A DNA stretch of 64,000 bases from the NCBI RefSeq assembly GCF_003324165.1, contig NW_025407825.1, positions 1-64,000 on the forward strand. Direction: 5' to 3'. The position numbers and the translations under genes are program-made. Position 1 is the first letter of the stretch, and the number at the start of each line of letters is the position of its first letter. Shown here piece after piece: positions 9,975 through 21,344 of the stretch. This DNA is from Naegleria lovaniensis. Its lineage: Eukaryota; Heterolobosea; Eutetramitea; Acrasida; Naegleriidae. Below the pieces are notes generated by a model. That model ran no database searches and was not told the DNA's origin. It was given only the letters and a program-made list of their open reading frames with translations.

Positions 9975-12028
9975 GTGCATTTACAGTGAGGTTGTTTCTC
10001 AGGTCGTAATCCTAACTGTTGATTCGAATTATTGTGTGCTTGATCTTGTTCGTTTCTATTCTTCCTCTTTTTCTTTTGTCTCTTCTTTCCAGGAGCAACG
10101 GCCTCTTCATTCATTTCATGATCTTCATGACCTTTCTTTTTATACATGTCAGGAAGTGATTTTGAAAATTCACCACAATTTCCAATCGCCGCTGCTTGAT
10201 TTCCAATATTACTATTCGCACTGAGATGAGTCGATCCAAAAAAGACAGAGGTCGATAATTTGGTAGTTCTTGATCTTGAATCGGTACGATCTGGATTGGT
10301 TGTAATAATTAATTCCTGAGATAGATTACTACTACTGTCATGAGTGAGATCATTCGATTTGGAAATCCATTCAAATTGACATTCGTCATAGGATCTAGAA
10401 TCGAAGGAATCTTTGTGAGGAGCGAAATAGGATTTACAAATATTCTTCAAATAGTCATAGTCAGGTTCTGATTCAAAGGAAAGTTTTTTGAGATAATTTA
10501 ACATGGTGGTAAATTGTGGAGGTAAGCCACGAAGTAATTCTTCAGTGTTTTGAAACGTGTGAGTTTCTTTCAGTTTTCCAATGGTTGGCTTGTCACGAAT
10601 TCTCCTCCATGGTAAATTGCCTTGTTATGACAAGTCGTTGTTGGAATGATATCACCAGAATTGTAGTATTTGCAACGTCCATTGAATGTTCAATGAAAAA
10701 AAAGCAAAAAATAATCATGTCACACCAACAACATCATTTCACAATTAATTCAAAACTTGTAAAAATCATGACCTACCTCCAACCATTTCAACCATCACAT
10801 AAAATACCGACCACAAATCATCTCGTCGACTCAACTCAATTCCATTGTGTGCATTCACACTTGCATAGCGAGGTGTTCCTCTAAATCCAACATCTTTTCG
10901 TGGTGGTTTCAGATTTCCATCTTCATGTTTATAAGCTCGAGCAAGACCAAAATCAATGAGATAAATTCTTCCTTGAGCATTCTTTGATTTTCCGGTTACA
11001 AAATTGGCTGGTTTGATGTCACGGTGAAGAAATCCAACTTTATGGACCTCTTCGACACATTCAATCATTTGAACTCCACATCGCATTGTGGTTGCAATTG
11101 AAAAAACTCCACTCGAGGTTTTTCTTCTCAATTCTGCAAGATTTTCTCCCAATCGTTCCATCACTAGAAAATTCAGAGCTATTGTCTCAGTTCCATAATT
11201 TACATATTGTCTACCGCTGTGAATATATGTGACAACATATCGGCATGATTGAAGATTTTTCAGTGCACATACTTCGACTTTGAGTGAAGAAGTTTGTGGA
11301 ATGGGCGGAGAAGGTGGCACACCATTGGCATTTGACGTTGATGGTGACAAGCTATTTTTCGTTAATTGAACCTTTTCAACCTTGACAGCCACCTCGTCCG
11401 AAGTCACCAAATCATGCGCTGAATAAATCGATCCAAAACTACCTTGTCCCAACAAACCCTGAATTTTCCATCGATTTTTCAATAACAATCCACTTAAATT
11501 AATACCATTGTTATTATTGTTATTGGTACCATTGATAGGGTTGTTATTGAGAGAATTCACAACTTGAAGATTATTCGATGAGGAACCACTAATGTGAAAT
11601 TGATATGGATTCGAAGACGTCGGCGAGTTCACATTTCCTCCATTCACTCCAGCACCAACAACAGCAATGGATGAATGACCAACTCCATTCATGATAAATG
11701 CACTCGTTGTTGTTGTTGCGGTGGTGGTGGCATTTGTGTTTTGTAGTGGCATGTTAGAAGTAATAGGAGTTGAAAAGGAACGAAAATGTTGATGCGACGA
11801 AGATGGAGTTGTTGTTTGTATCTTGAATGGTTGTTGTTGTTGTTGTTGTTGATGAGTAGTACTACTAGTCGTACAATTTGTATGAATGTTATTGTTAGGA
11901 CTCATCAACAGAGATGAATGAATGGATGAGAGTGTCGTATCGTTATTGACAAAACGTGATGAAGAACAGGTAGCAGTGGTTGTTGTTGTTGTACAGGGAG
12001 GAAGACTTGGGGTAACAAGTGTTGACAT
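9965..12028 (-). CDS. Casein kinase 1 / TTBK-like protein kinase ending in a CaaX box (2 exons)
   Basis: Exon 1 is 12028-10777 and exon 2 is 10620-9965, joined across a 156-nt GTAGGT...AAG intron. The join restores the kinase core through GGNLPWRRIRDKPTIGKLKE, as in tau-tubulin kinases of the CK1 group. The 635-residue protein has a low-complexity N-terminus of about 185 residues, a glycine loop (GQGSFGSIY), catalytic HRDIKPANF, DFG, and the CK1-type RGTPRYASVNAH segment followed by SRRDDLWS. The tail holds a polybasic stretch (GKKRQKKKRKNRN) and ends HCKCTIM. CTIM fits a farnesyl CaaX box and the preceding Cys could be palmitoylated, so the kinase is probably membrane-bound. Yeast Yck1/2 and animal CK1-gamma reach membranes by C-terminal palmitoylation; a CaaX version is unusual. 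The ATG just downstream of the junction in exon 2 is internal, so exon 2 is not a separate gene. Confidence 0.88.
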
Positions 12029-12847
12029 TCACGCAAATCAATTGAAAAAACTCTTTCAATGATGATGTTGTTGTTGTAGTTGTTGTTGTCGTTGTTGTTG
12101 TAGTTTGTAGTCGTTGTTCAGTGATATCCACCAATATTCACAAACGTCTCGAGACAATAATGAGAAGAGGAAGATTCTTCTTCTTCTTTTCAAAAGGAAA
12201 TGCGACGTGACGTTTTTTCTTCAGTGAAGACGATCAATTTTTTTCTTTTTCCGACACTCGATGCCCTTGGTGATTTTGTTTCTAAACGGAAAAGCAACTC
12301 GACTCGATTGGTTACTCGCCCATGTAGATTCTGGAGGGCAATGTTACATATTGAACGAACATGCAGCTTGTTGAAGAAGGTACAGAGAGTCTTTTGACAA
12401 ATTTCAAGTTGTCTTGGTCGTCATGTTTCACGAAATTTGTCAGTTTCAATTTCCTTGTTCGCAATTGGGATCATTTTCGTTGCATGAAATTTACAAGGTA
12501 TTTCATTGAAAAGGTAGGCAAGGTAAAAGCAGGTAGTTTGGTACACTACTGGATTTGGTGCAAGAATATAAAGGTTTATTGTGATTATTTGAAATATATA
12601 CTAAGAATGAGAAATTACATGCAATAGTTTTCAAAGTGACAGTAGCATGGCTTGAACTGCCTTTTGAAACAATTGGAAATTGTTCACTACATGTTTCGAA
12701 AGACGACATGTTCTTCTCTTGTTGTTGTTGATAAAAGGTTGAGGATGGATGGTTAATGAATAATCCTTGCAGGTTTGAATGATTGTCTTCAATGTTAACC
12801 ATGGCATTGATGAACAAAATGATCAGCAAACCAGCAAGGTGAGATCG
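12029..12847. other. Intergenic region, 819 bp
   Basis: This lies between the start of the CK1-like gene and the end of the scramblase-like gene, both on the minus strand. Near 12055-12115 there are GTTGTT-type trinucleotide repeats that would be CAA-rich leader sequence of the kinase mRNA. A minus-strand open frame (12829-12503) lacks family features and shows no splice logic. I see no gene here. Confidence 0.5.
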
Positions 12848-14218
12848 TCATAAATATCGATTCGATTGAGGAAGCAAGTCCCCAACCTTGTTCTGTTGAT
12901 AATCTCCGTTGGCATGAATGGATGATGACTGATTCATTCCATTAGTGGTAAATCCACTATTGAAATCAGCATGATCAAAGGTTGGTGGTACTTGATGACT
13001 GTACTGCTTCTTCTTACAATTCTTGGCAAAGAAGGTTTGGCTTTTTGCATCTTCATAGTAAGTAAAAACAATGAGAATCATGGCAGACAATAAGAGTGCC
13101 TTATCTTCAGGAGTTAAGGAAGGTGGAACATCGAGACGAAATTCTTTACCCTTCTTAACCATCATCATTCCAATCTTTTCCTTTTGCTCATAAATGGAAT
13201 AATTCTCGCTAAAAGCACCAGTTGAGGGAACATTCTTGTCTTGAACAATTTTATAGAGAAGCTTATTATTGGATTTGACGCTAAAGTTTCTCTTGAAAAG
13301 ATCCTTAGTGACATGTCCAATTTCCTCGTTATTGGTTCCTTCACGAACAATAACTTTGGTGCTCAACATGCTATAAGGCTTGGTCAAAGTCAACAAGGTC
13401 ATGGAGTCGACAAGTCCAGAGTAAATTCCGTGAGGTAATTTCTCACTCAAATCATTAATTCTCACTCTGAGTTTGAATGGTCTACAATAACCATCATCAT
13501 AGAAACTATTGAGAAAAGTTGGGTCTTCTTGAACACTCAATGACAATGTAGCAGGATATTCAGCACTACCATTGCTGTTGATGTTGCTTGTTGCAGGTCG
13601 TGTCGGATTATCATTCCCATACAAATTCGTTGCTCCCAAATAAAACACGTTTTGAATGGGTGGGAGAGTACTATAGGAATCAGCACCAATCGTTGAAATG
13701 TTTTGAGTCATGGTAGCAGCATGATGATTGTTATTGCCGTTGCGTTGGATATACAATTGTCCAATACTTGAAGCGGATGCTTCGGATGAAAGTGAAGCCA
13801 TTGATGAATCATCATCATCCTCACCATCCTCTTCATCAAATGTATGACTCAACAATGTAGAACCCATATTCAAGGAGGCAGATTGGGCATCATCGGCACC
13901 AGATCCACCAATCGTTCCAATGGTTGGTGTTGATTTTCCATACATTAGCACAGATGGCATGGGAAGTTTGTATGATGATGATTCTTGCTGCATAGTGGAC
14001 ATGCTCGAACGAGGATTTCTTTTCATGATGAAGGTACGATACGGAGCACAAAGAGAAGTAGTAAAAATATCCTGCTTGACTCTCTGTAAAAGCTCCCTAT
14101 CTTGTTCCAAGAGATGTAAACGAGCGTCTTTGCAGCTAGCTGCTGTTGATGATACAAGTGGTGGTGTGTGTGGCGACAGTTCTGAAGATGAAGAAAAAAT
14201 TTTTGATTGATGTAACAC
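12848..14218 (-). CDS. Scramblase-like protein
   Basis: This is a 456-residue single-exon protein. Residues 1-230 are Ser/Asn-rich and probably disordered, with an acidic run (FDEEDGEDDDDSS). From about 235 to 415 the sequence resembles the phospholipid scramblase / LURP-one fold: CRPFKLRVRI, then MLSTKVIVREG, EEIGHVTKDL, FSVKSNNKLLYKIV, IYEQKEKIGMM, and a final DVPPSLTPEDKALLLSAMIL helix followed by VFTYYED. That ending is the most diagnostic part: scramblases have a matching PPDLDVKMKALLLGA-type block that leads into an FE pair. No clear Ca-binding motif or transmembrane end is visible. Family members bind membranes or act in signalling; lipid flipping by this one is not shown. It is divergent from NASP across 330 bp. 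Confidence 0.62.
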   Translation of the reverse strand: MLHQSKIFSSSSELSPHTPPLVSSTAASCKDARLHLLEQDRELLQRVKQDIFTTSLCAPYRTFIMKRNPRSSMSTMQQESSSYKLPMPSVLMYGKSTPTIGTIGGSGADDAQSASLNMGSTLLSHTFDEEDGEDDDDSSMASLSSEASASSIGQLYIQRNGNNNHHAATMTQNISTIGADSYSTLPPIQNVFYLGATNLYGNDNPTRPATSNINSNGSAEYPATLSLSVQEDPTFLNSFYDDGYCRPFKLRVRINDLSEKLPHGIYSGLVDSMTLLTLTKPYSMLSTKVIVREGTNNEEIGHVTKDLFKRNFSVKSNNKLLYKIVQDKNVPSTGAFSENYSIYEQKEKIGMMMVKKGKEFRLDVPPSLTPEDKALLLSAMILIVFTYYEDAKSQTFFAKNCKKKQYSHQVPPTFDHADFNSGFTTNGMNQSSSIHANGDYQQNKVGDLLPQSNRYL

Positions 14219-14548
14219 TGTTTGAGGTTGTTGTTGTTGTTGAAAAAGACAGCGGTTGATGTGTTTGGGGCTTTTTTTTTTGATTTTTATTAGACGGAGC
14301 CTTTCACGCCCAGCAGTTTTATGGTTTTCACTGAAAACACCGACAAACGTGAAAGTGTGCGCTTTTTCGTGAATGCACGTTTTAACATGAAACTTAATGA
14401 AAATACGTCCTTAGTTCAGTCGGCATTATGCAAAGCTGAAAATTCTAAAGGTGAATTCAATTCTGACCGTTAAAAATTTTCTTCAGATCGCCCGCCAACA
14501 AATTGTGTTAACTTTTTAAAAAAAAAATATTATCGATTAACAACCAGC
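14219..14548. promoter_or_regulatory. Divergent promoter with E2F-like site at NASP
   Basis: This 330-bp region separates the scramblase-like gene (minus) and NASP (plus). At 14490-14499 it carries GCCCGCCAAC, which reads GTTGGCGGGC on the other strand and resembles an E2F/DP site; it sits about 50 bp before the NASP ATG. A long T-run follows the scramblase-like gene's leader region near 14270. No other gene is seen. Confidence 0.45.
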
Positions 14549-15847
14549 ATGGCTGAAGAACACGAAGCAAACCACATTCCCACAGCAGCTGACGATCTTG
14601 CAGAAATTGATGAAGTAGTTGCAGATGCCTTTGAAGAAAATATTGAAGAGGAAGAGGACATCGGAGGAGAAGAGTTACCCAATTCAACAAATGAAATTTC
14701 CCTCCAGGATCATCTCGTGATGAATCAAGATGCTCTCCTCAAGGCATTGGATAACTACTCTGAATATAAGAGAAGAGTCAATGCATCCGAAAAGCAGTTG
14801 GAAGGAGAAGCATTGGAAGAAGCACTCACATTCTTGGATGAAGCCATTGAGATTTTCGGGAATCAAATCGTGCGAGATCGTGAAGAACAATTTGGCGAGA
14901 GCTCGGTGGAGTGTGGAGAAATTCTCATTCCCTATGCAGAAATGTTGATTGCTCGTGGTAAATATCAAGCCGATAATTTGGTGTCCAAACAAGTGACAAG
15001 CGCCATCAAAAAACGAAAAATGAAAGAACAAGGCTACTCTGAAGATGAAGAATTTGAAGAAGAAGAGGAAGAAGATTGTTTTGAAGTTGCTTGGGGAGTA
15101 TTGGAGTTGGCTCGTGTCTCAATGTTGAGATATCTTGTGAGTGGTAATGTCTCATCGCCAAGTGAAATGCAACTCAATTATCGAATGAAACTTGCTCGTG
15201 TTCACTCTTTATTGGGAGAATTGAGCGCTGAAACCGACATGTTTTCACAAGCTGTACTTGAATATAGAAAAGCTTTACAAATTTATGAAAAAGCTTTGGA
15301 AGAATCGGATGACATTGGTTTTAATTTATTTAGACTTGCAGCAAACATTTTCCACAAGAGAGATGATTTTAAGGTTGACTTGTTACAAAAAATCGCTGAG
15401 GCCAATTTAGAGATTGCAAATTGTCTTACAACGGACGGTATTGAGGGCGAAGAGGTGTTGGAATTGTATGAAAAAGCAGAGAAGGCTCTTCAACAATCGG
15501 TGGAATTGCGACAAAAAGCCATTGAAAATGACAAGTCTATTGTGTCAGATTTGAATGAACGAATTGTGGAAATGAGAAATACTATAATTCAAGCCAAACA
15601 AGGAGGAATTCCATCACCAGAGAGAATTGATGCACGCAAGCTCTTCTCAGAGGTCATTACGAATCGAATGGGAAGCACTCAACTAGGTTTTTCGAATAGT
15701 AGGACCAACACTGGAAGCTCCTCATCACACGAAGAACAAAGCGAAGTACACATTTTACAACCAAGAAAGAGAAAACTGGATCAGAGCTCAGTAGTTGAAG
15801 ATTCTACTGCCACCTCTTCTTCGGATACCAAGAAAACTAAGCAATAA
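14549..15847 (+). CDS. NASP: NASP/Sim3/Hif1-type histone chaperone
   Basis: This 432-residue protein has the hallmark architecture of the SHNi-TPR family. An acidic N-terminus is followed by TPR-like helices (SEKQLEGEALEEALTFLDEA; YAEMLIARGKY), a long acidic insert that interrupts TPR2 (FEEEEEEDCFEVAWGVLELA), then TPR3/4 (HSLLGELSAETDMFSQAVLE; ANLEIANCL) and a capping helix. The C-terminus has a basic nuclear signal (PRKRKLDQ and DTKKTKQ). NASP proteins bind H3 and linker histones and deliver them to assembly factors in the nucleus. The E2F-like site in its promoter suits S-phase expression. It is single-exon, the start ATG follows an A-run leader, and length is normal for the family. Confidence 0.93.
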   Translation: MAEEHEANHIPTAADDLAEIDEVVADAFEENIEEEEDIGGEELPNSTNEISLQDHLVMNQDALLKALDNYSEYKRRVNASEKQLEGEALEEALTFLDEAIEIFGNQIVRDREEQFGESSVECGEILIPYAEMLIARGKYQADNLVSKQVTSAIKKRKMKEQGYSEDEEFEEEEEEDCFEVAWGVLELARVSMLRYLVSGNVSSPSEMQLNYRMKLARVHSLLGELSAETDMFSQAVLEYRKALQIYEKALEESDDIGFNLFRLAANIFHKRDDFKVDLLQKIAEANLEIANCLTTDGIEGEEVLELYEKAEKALQQSVELRQKAIENDKSIVSDLNERIVEMRNTIIQAKQGGIPSPERIDARKLFSEVITNRMGSTQLGFSNSRTNTGSSSSHEEQSEVHILQPRKRKLDQSSVVEDSTATSSSDTKKTKQ

Positions 15848-16193
15848 GTAGGTTCAAAATTCTCTCACGTGGATGAGATTGTTTTACAGCAACAGAAAAC
15901 CACAAATGGTGAGAATAATCCTCCTCAACCCTAATTAAAAAACTAATTTATGTTCAGCGCTGAACTAAACTCCTCCGCTGCACACAATAAAAAAGATCAT
16001 CATCGGCACTACACTTTTTCGCCGTCGACTTTGAGGTTCGTTTGGCAAACTCCATCTCACATTGGCTCTCCTCCCGCACCGACTCTAATTTATTTGCATA
16101 TTAACGTTACGTTGATTTCGAATGTTTCAGCTGAATCATCATCAACATGGACACATCAATAAGAATCTACATCCACATTCAAAACCACGGATC
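15848..16193. other. Intergenic region / leader
   Basis: This 346-bp region lies between NASP and the 7TM gene, both on the plus strand. It contains upstream ATGs at 15950 and 16122. The latter is in frame with the 7TM gene, but using it would put a polar segment before the signal peptide. I see no separate gene. Confidence 0.4.
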
Positions 16194-19100
16194 ATGACAT
16201 TGAATTTCATCATCATCATCATGATTCTTACATTTTCAATCCTTGCTTCATGGAATGTACAAGGCGCAACAACTGCCAAGCAGCAGAGCAATGATGATCC
16301 AAACATATCAGATACTTTTGTGTTGGACTTGAATCATCCCTCTTCTTTCTTTTCTCATCATGATGATGATGAAATTCCCAATACTGAAATAGCCTCTTCT
16401 CCTCATTTCACCACTCCTCTCGACAACGATTCCAAACAAGATACTTCTCGACCACTCTTCATGTCCCTTCTCCGCCATCATCCAGCTCCGCATCATGATG
16501 AAAAGCCACTCAGCATCACAAAATCCAAATTATTCATGTCTTTTCAACCATCATCATCAGACTCATCATCAATAACGATGACGGAAAAAGGACAACCATC
16601 ACTTTCACAACAAAACATTGATCCTACAAATAGTATCAACACAACCACATGTCCATATGCCATTTACAGAGGACATTGGGATGAATTCTTGAGAGATCCG
16701 AAAAATCGAAAACAATCTTATTCATCCGAGCTCGATAGAATATTGAATGCAAGAATTCCACTTTATAATCAAACGGAATGGACAACCAAATTTGAGGGTC
16801 AACCTAATGCACTTTCGTGTCCCCAATTTACCATTAACAAATGGAGAAAATATGTTCCAATGACGAATCCATCAGAAGATATCTTATATTATTTAGGAAA
16901 TGAAATGAACATGTGTCAAATTTATGAAAAATTTACATATTCCTACAAAGCTCTAGTGAATGGAACGGTTGTGATGAGGAATGTGACATTTAACTTTGAT
17001 TTCACACAAGTGTGTGATCGATTATTTTGTTTTCCCAATACGACTTTGCAACTAGTCAATGATTTTAAATCACCCTTTGGACTCAACCTCACACAACTTT
17101 TAACCAACACAACCATCTACACAAATTTCTTTCCACAACGTGTAGCTCTCTCATTCTTCCAAAAATGGGCTCAAAGTTTCGAAGATAGTTCTTACAATAT
17201 TGATCCTCAATCATTATTAGTGTCACAATCTTACAATAAGCTCATGCACACTCTAGTTCCTCATTTACCCTTTAATTTCACAACATTACAGCATATTTCA
17301 GATTACTATACTGTTTGCAGAGCTTGTCGTGACTATAGAAAGTACCCAATTTTGCCTGGAAGAGATGTTTGTCTTACGTTAGACTATCCATTCACTTGCA
17401 ATTATGATTCCAATAATAATGGAATTATTGATGAAGCAGATACAGTTGGTTATCCACTGTTGGAGATTGTTCAGAGAAGGGATAACATTTTTAGAAATGT
17501 ATTAAGCATGACTGCTGAGCCATTGTGCTATTGTCCAAGACCTGGAACTGTTGTTCCAAAAAGTAATGGAAAGGATGTCATGATTTTTAATTATACATTT
17601 TTCAAAACCAAAGTTTCTTCTCAGGTATGTTTGTTAGACTTTGTAATATTTATTGAAATGGTAAATTAATATGGCAAAATTTAATATGTGAACCAATGAA
17701 ATTGTGGTGGATGATGAAAATGTGCACGCAACGAAATTATTTCAACATTAGTGTGATGAATATGCCTATTTCTGGTATCCCCTGTACGAAACAAAATTAC
17801 TCAATATTGCACTCATTACCTTGGAAGTCATGTTAAATATTGCCATGTTTTTCTTGGTTCTTCTTCCACTGATAACTCAATTTTGTAAAGAGATCACGAT
17901 GAAAGTCAAAGGAAAGGCATTAAAGGTGCCACAATTCACAGCATTGATTAACACACGTGGAATGATTGAAAAATTTAAAAAGTCGGAACAAATTCGATTC
18001 TATTCCACAACGACGAGTTTGCATCATAACAGAACTTGGAAACGAATACTCTTCGATTTACGGTTATACTCAGCTATTATATTACAAGTAGCATATTTAT
18101 GCTTTTTAACAAGTGACATTTTGGCAGCTGCATCCACGATAGAAAGCCCAACAGAAGCTGTCAAAACAGAGAGTGTCATGTTTTTATCGGGAATTGGACT
18201 ATGTCTTATTGGAATTATTCCAATTTTGGCCATGTGGGTTGATGTTTTGAAAAAGACTTCCAACAATAGTGAACGAATTTCATTGAAGATCTCAATTCCA
18301 CTTTTTTTATTTATGGCTTTGGGCCTTTTAGGAGTTTTTGCTTATGCAGTTTCAGATTATTTTACTCAATTTTTTGCTTCTGCCGCTTTCATGCTTGGTT
18401 TGGTTATTGTATTTGCCATTGTAATTTTTGGATTATTTATTTATGGTTTTCGTATTTATTTAAGTTTGCGACGAGTTTCTAAGGTTAGCTTTTTCCAATT
18501 TAGGGTAAGTGTAATTGTGATGAGAGATCAGCTTAATCGTTTTTCAATATTGGAATCATTTCCACCTGTAGTTCACAAAATTCCTTGGGGCAGCCTGTCT
18601 ACTTGCTCTCTTCCCTGGCTTTTACATGGTCTTTGACATTGCAGGTCGAATCTATCAAAGTCAATATGGTAAATATCCCGTCACACGATTCTACTATTTA
18701 TATGCACCCTTCTTTGCAAGCGTGCTCATCATTGGATTTGGAGGTTCACTCATCTATGTCCTCTTTCCCTCAAATAAGGTCTTTAAAGAAAGTTATGAAT
18801 TAATTTTCTATGGCATGTTCTGTTGTGGAGGAAAATCTCCATTCGCGAAACGTTTTTGGAACCTTCAGAAATCTCTCCTGCATTCCTCCATGGCAGCGAG
18901 ACGTGATCAATTGCATCAACAAGAACACGACCAAGATGGAGGACTGGTGTTAGCCTCGACGCGAATTGATAAAACATTGTTGATGAAAGAAGATGGTCAA
19001 CAATCACAACAAGGCAATCACTATTCTTCATTGATTCGAATTAATCAAAACGATGATGAGGACGATTCTTCCATTCATCAACATGGTGGTGCCAATAGTG

Positions 19101-19465
19101 GCACGAATACTCCTTCACGAGTGGCCCTTAATTTAGGACTTTTCTCTCATGAAGACGGTGCAGTTCAGTTTGCTCATGTATTACCAACTCATCCTTTGCA
19201 TCAATCTCAGAATGGTGGCGGCAGTGGTGAGGAGGAAGGAGTGGAAGTTGAATATCATGTTCGAAAGGGAAGTACTGCTCATCATATTAATCATTTTATG
19301 GGAGGAGGTTTGGTCGATCTCAATGGTGGCGTGCAAAGACTTGAAGACGACGACGATGAAGATGAAATTCGAAATGATGATTCACAATATTATGCAAATC
19401 AAGTGAGTGGTCCTGTTGAACAACGATCAGAAAGACAACGAGAGCTTTCGTTACCCTTCTTGTAA
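16194..19465 (+). CDS. Seven-transmembrane protein with large EF-hand-bearing ectodomain (3 exons)
   Basis: Exons are 16194-17624, 17752-18504 and 18572-19465, with introns GTATGT...TTAG (127 nt) and GTAAGT...GTAG (67 nt). All joins keep frame and give 1,025 residues. I chose the ATG at 16194 because it opens a signal peptide (MTLNFIIIIMILTFSILASW). The ectodomain of about 480 residues is rich in N-glycosylation sites and cysteines and carries one EF-hand/dockerin-type loop, DSNNNGIIDEAD. Seven hydrophobic segments follow: five in exon 2, then LLALFPGFYMVF and ASVLIIGFGGSLIYVLF in exon 3. The cytoplasmic tail of about 220 residues is polar and acidic. This matches a family-B/C-like receptor layout, but I recognise no GPCR family. 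An alternative donor at 18484 (GTTAGC) would delete seven residues. Ligand and signalling partner are unknown. Confidence 0.82.
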
Positions 19466-19535
19466 TTTTTGTATCATTAGAATGATAAAGAGTTTGGGTG
19501 TTTATGAAACGAACGAATTAGAATTTTGATCAATC

Positions 19536-20144
19536 TTAGAACAGCAATAACAATGTGGTTACCGATAAGACCATTCCAACCATCATTCCCATGCCTTGAT
19601 GCTTCCACACTGACATGGCATCACTAAATATGACAAACCATTGCCATCCAACCTTCGTTTCATTGCCATACCGATTCGTGGCTGTTGCCTTGATTGAATA
19701 ATTACCGAACCATGTCGTGTTAGAAAGAGAAAAGGGATCCACTAATTCTTTAACTCTACCCCCACTTAAAGTACCATTCCAAGTTTTGGTCCAAAGGATT
19801 TGACCATTGACAGGAGGCACTTGAGGAGCAAAGATTTCAAGCTTGACATTGGAAACAGTACTTGAATTTGACCACAATTGGTTATCGGTTCCATAGAGTT
19901 CAACAGTAATGTTGAGCTTGTCCAAGTAATAACAACCTCCAAAGGATCGATCTGAAAGGGTGAGAACCACTCGGGACAAATCCACCTTGTCATTAGCATT
20001 CACCGAGAGACAACTAAAAAGAATCAATACAAGAAGAGGAAAGGTCCATACAACACGAGAACTAAATGAGCACATTCCAAAGAGACTGGTCATGCAGTTT
20101 TGTTTTTTTATGAGAGTCGTTGGGAATTTTGAAACAGAATGCAT
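19536..20144 (-). CDS. Small secreted or GPI/membrane-anchored protein
   Basis: This 202-residue protein has a hydrophobic signal segment (WTFPLLVLILFSCLSVNA, residues 33-50), a mature part of about 130 residues with several NxT/NxS glycosylation sites, and a C-terminal hydrophobic stretch (MMVGMVLSVTTLLLLF) ending the protein. That layout fits a GPI-anchor signal or a short membrane tail. The mature region alternates short beta-like stretches (RVVLTLSDRSF; KLNITVELYG; NYSIKATATN), suggesting an Ig-like beta sandwich. An internal ATG at 20093 gives a more typical signal peptide. It converges with the 7TM gene. I do not recognise the family. Confidence 0.7.
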   Translation of the reverse strand: MHSVSKFPTTLIKKQNCMTSLFGMCSFSSRVVWTFPLLVLILFSCLSVNANDKVDLSRVVLTLSDRSFGGCYYLDKLNITVELYGTDNQLWSNSSTVSNVKLEIFAPQVPPVNGQILWTKTWNGTLSGGRVKELVDPFSLSNTTWFGNYSIKATATNRYGNETKVGWQWFVIFSDAMSVWKHQGMGMMVGMVLSVTTLLLLF

Positions 20145-20647
20145 TTAGAATGTTCTACTGGCAGTTGTTTTTTTTTCAACTTTCAGTTAACAACAAGAAA
20201 AAGAGACATTGAGGATCCAGATTTAGTAAATCATGGTGGAATGTTGTAACCCGTGGTTATTTCCAAACTCTGCATTCATGACATCAAGCATTAAACACAA
20301 AATATCAACTGAATTCGTGGGACAAGTAATTTTTGGGTTTTGGTGTTGCTTTGTAATAATTATAAGAAAGAGTTTTTAAGCTATTAAGGTCAATAATAAT
20401 GAATGGATTTCTTCCAATATTTCACTTGGCGCGATACCATTACGAACATGTCAAGTCGACAAAGAAAATCTCCATGAAAATTATTGAGCATGGAACAATG
20501 TTCCTTCCAGGTGAATAACATGAAGATAGAAGGCTTAATAATATGGACGAGATGTAATGTTGTTATGCAACCTGGTTTGACTTGACTCGATTTTCCGTAC
20601 AGGGCTTTTATGGCGTTTAAATTTGGAAATAAATCAATTCGAAAAAA
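20145..20647. other. Intergenic region, 503 bp
   Basis: This is a divergent spacer. A near-consensus E2F-like element (CTTGGCGCG) lies near 20425-20433, about 215 bp before the plus-strand gene. There is no coding or RNA gene that I can support. Confidence 0.4.
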
Positions 20648-21094
20648 ATGTCTTCATCGGAATCAAGGAACATGATGAACGAAGAGGAAGATCCCTTTGC
20701 TCCTCCTCCACCTCCACCTTCTCAACAAAAACAACAAGCACACACCACCAATCAAGACAATATTGAATACGATCAAGTGTTGGTGGAATATAGTTTTCGG
20801 GATTTTGAAAAATTCACCAGTGTTACTCAAAAGGATGTGATTGCCTATCAATCGGGAAGAAAAAGCTTTTTTGATATTTTGTATGATAAAAAGACTCCGT
20901 GTGGAGAGATTTATGAAGATATGATGAATTATGTGCACAAGTTGGCTGTTGAATCGAAAAAGGATATTTCTGTGGATGATATCAAAGATTCGGTGCAGAG
21001 AAAGACGTTTTTGGAGTGTATTGATTTTCATTCTCATTTGTATGAAACTCGGGCAAAGAATATTGTTAGACATGTTGATTCCAATTCTCAGTAA
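20648..21094 (+). CDS. Hypothetical acidic 148-residue protein
   Basis: The ATG sits directly after an A-run, the common start context here. Residues 1-45 are disordered, with a proline run (APPPPPPSQQ) and Gln-rich sequence. Residues 46-140 look like a compact alpha-helical domain (FRDFEKFTSVTQKDVIAYQ; FLECIDFHSHLYETRAKNIV). There is no signal peptide, membrane segment or recognisable motif. It is followed after 250 bp by another plus-strand gene. Function unknown. Confidence 0.6.
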   Translation: MSSSESRNMMNEEEDPFAPPPPPPSQQKQQAHTTNQDNIEYDQVLVEYSFRDFEKFTSVTQKDVIAYQSGRKSFFDILYDKKTPCGEIYEDMMNYVHKLAVESKKDISVDDIKDSVQRKTFLECIDFHSHLYETRAKNIVRHVDSNSQ

Positions 21095-21344
21095 TAATGA
21101 TGATTCCAGTTGTTTGGGTGTTTTATGATCTGTTATTACTTTGAAACAGAATTTAGAATCTATTGGTTATATCATCATGATGGTTCAATCATGAAATTTG
21201 GAGAGAAAAAAAATATTCATGACATTTTCATGGTGTGGATTGTTTGCTTTCAAAATTGACAACTCGTATCGGAATTAAAAAAACATTTTCAAAATTAATA
21301 TTGAAATTTTCATCATTATTGAGAGCCAGCCAACAATTTCGGAA

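Noticed and set aside
9965-10504. Stand-alone 179-residue CaaX protein
   Set aside because: Its ATG is internal to exon 2 of the CK1-like kinase; splicing restores a continuous kinase domain.
10516-10884. Plus-strand 122-residue open frame
   Set aside because: It lies antisense across the junction of the CK1-like kinase, covering its intron and exon ends; the kinase model explains the sequence.
12503-12829. Minus-strand 108-residue frame after the scramblase-like gene
   Set aside because: There is no family motif, splice link or good start context; composition resembles non-coding AT-rich DNA.
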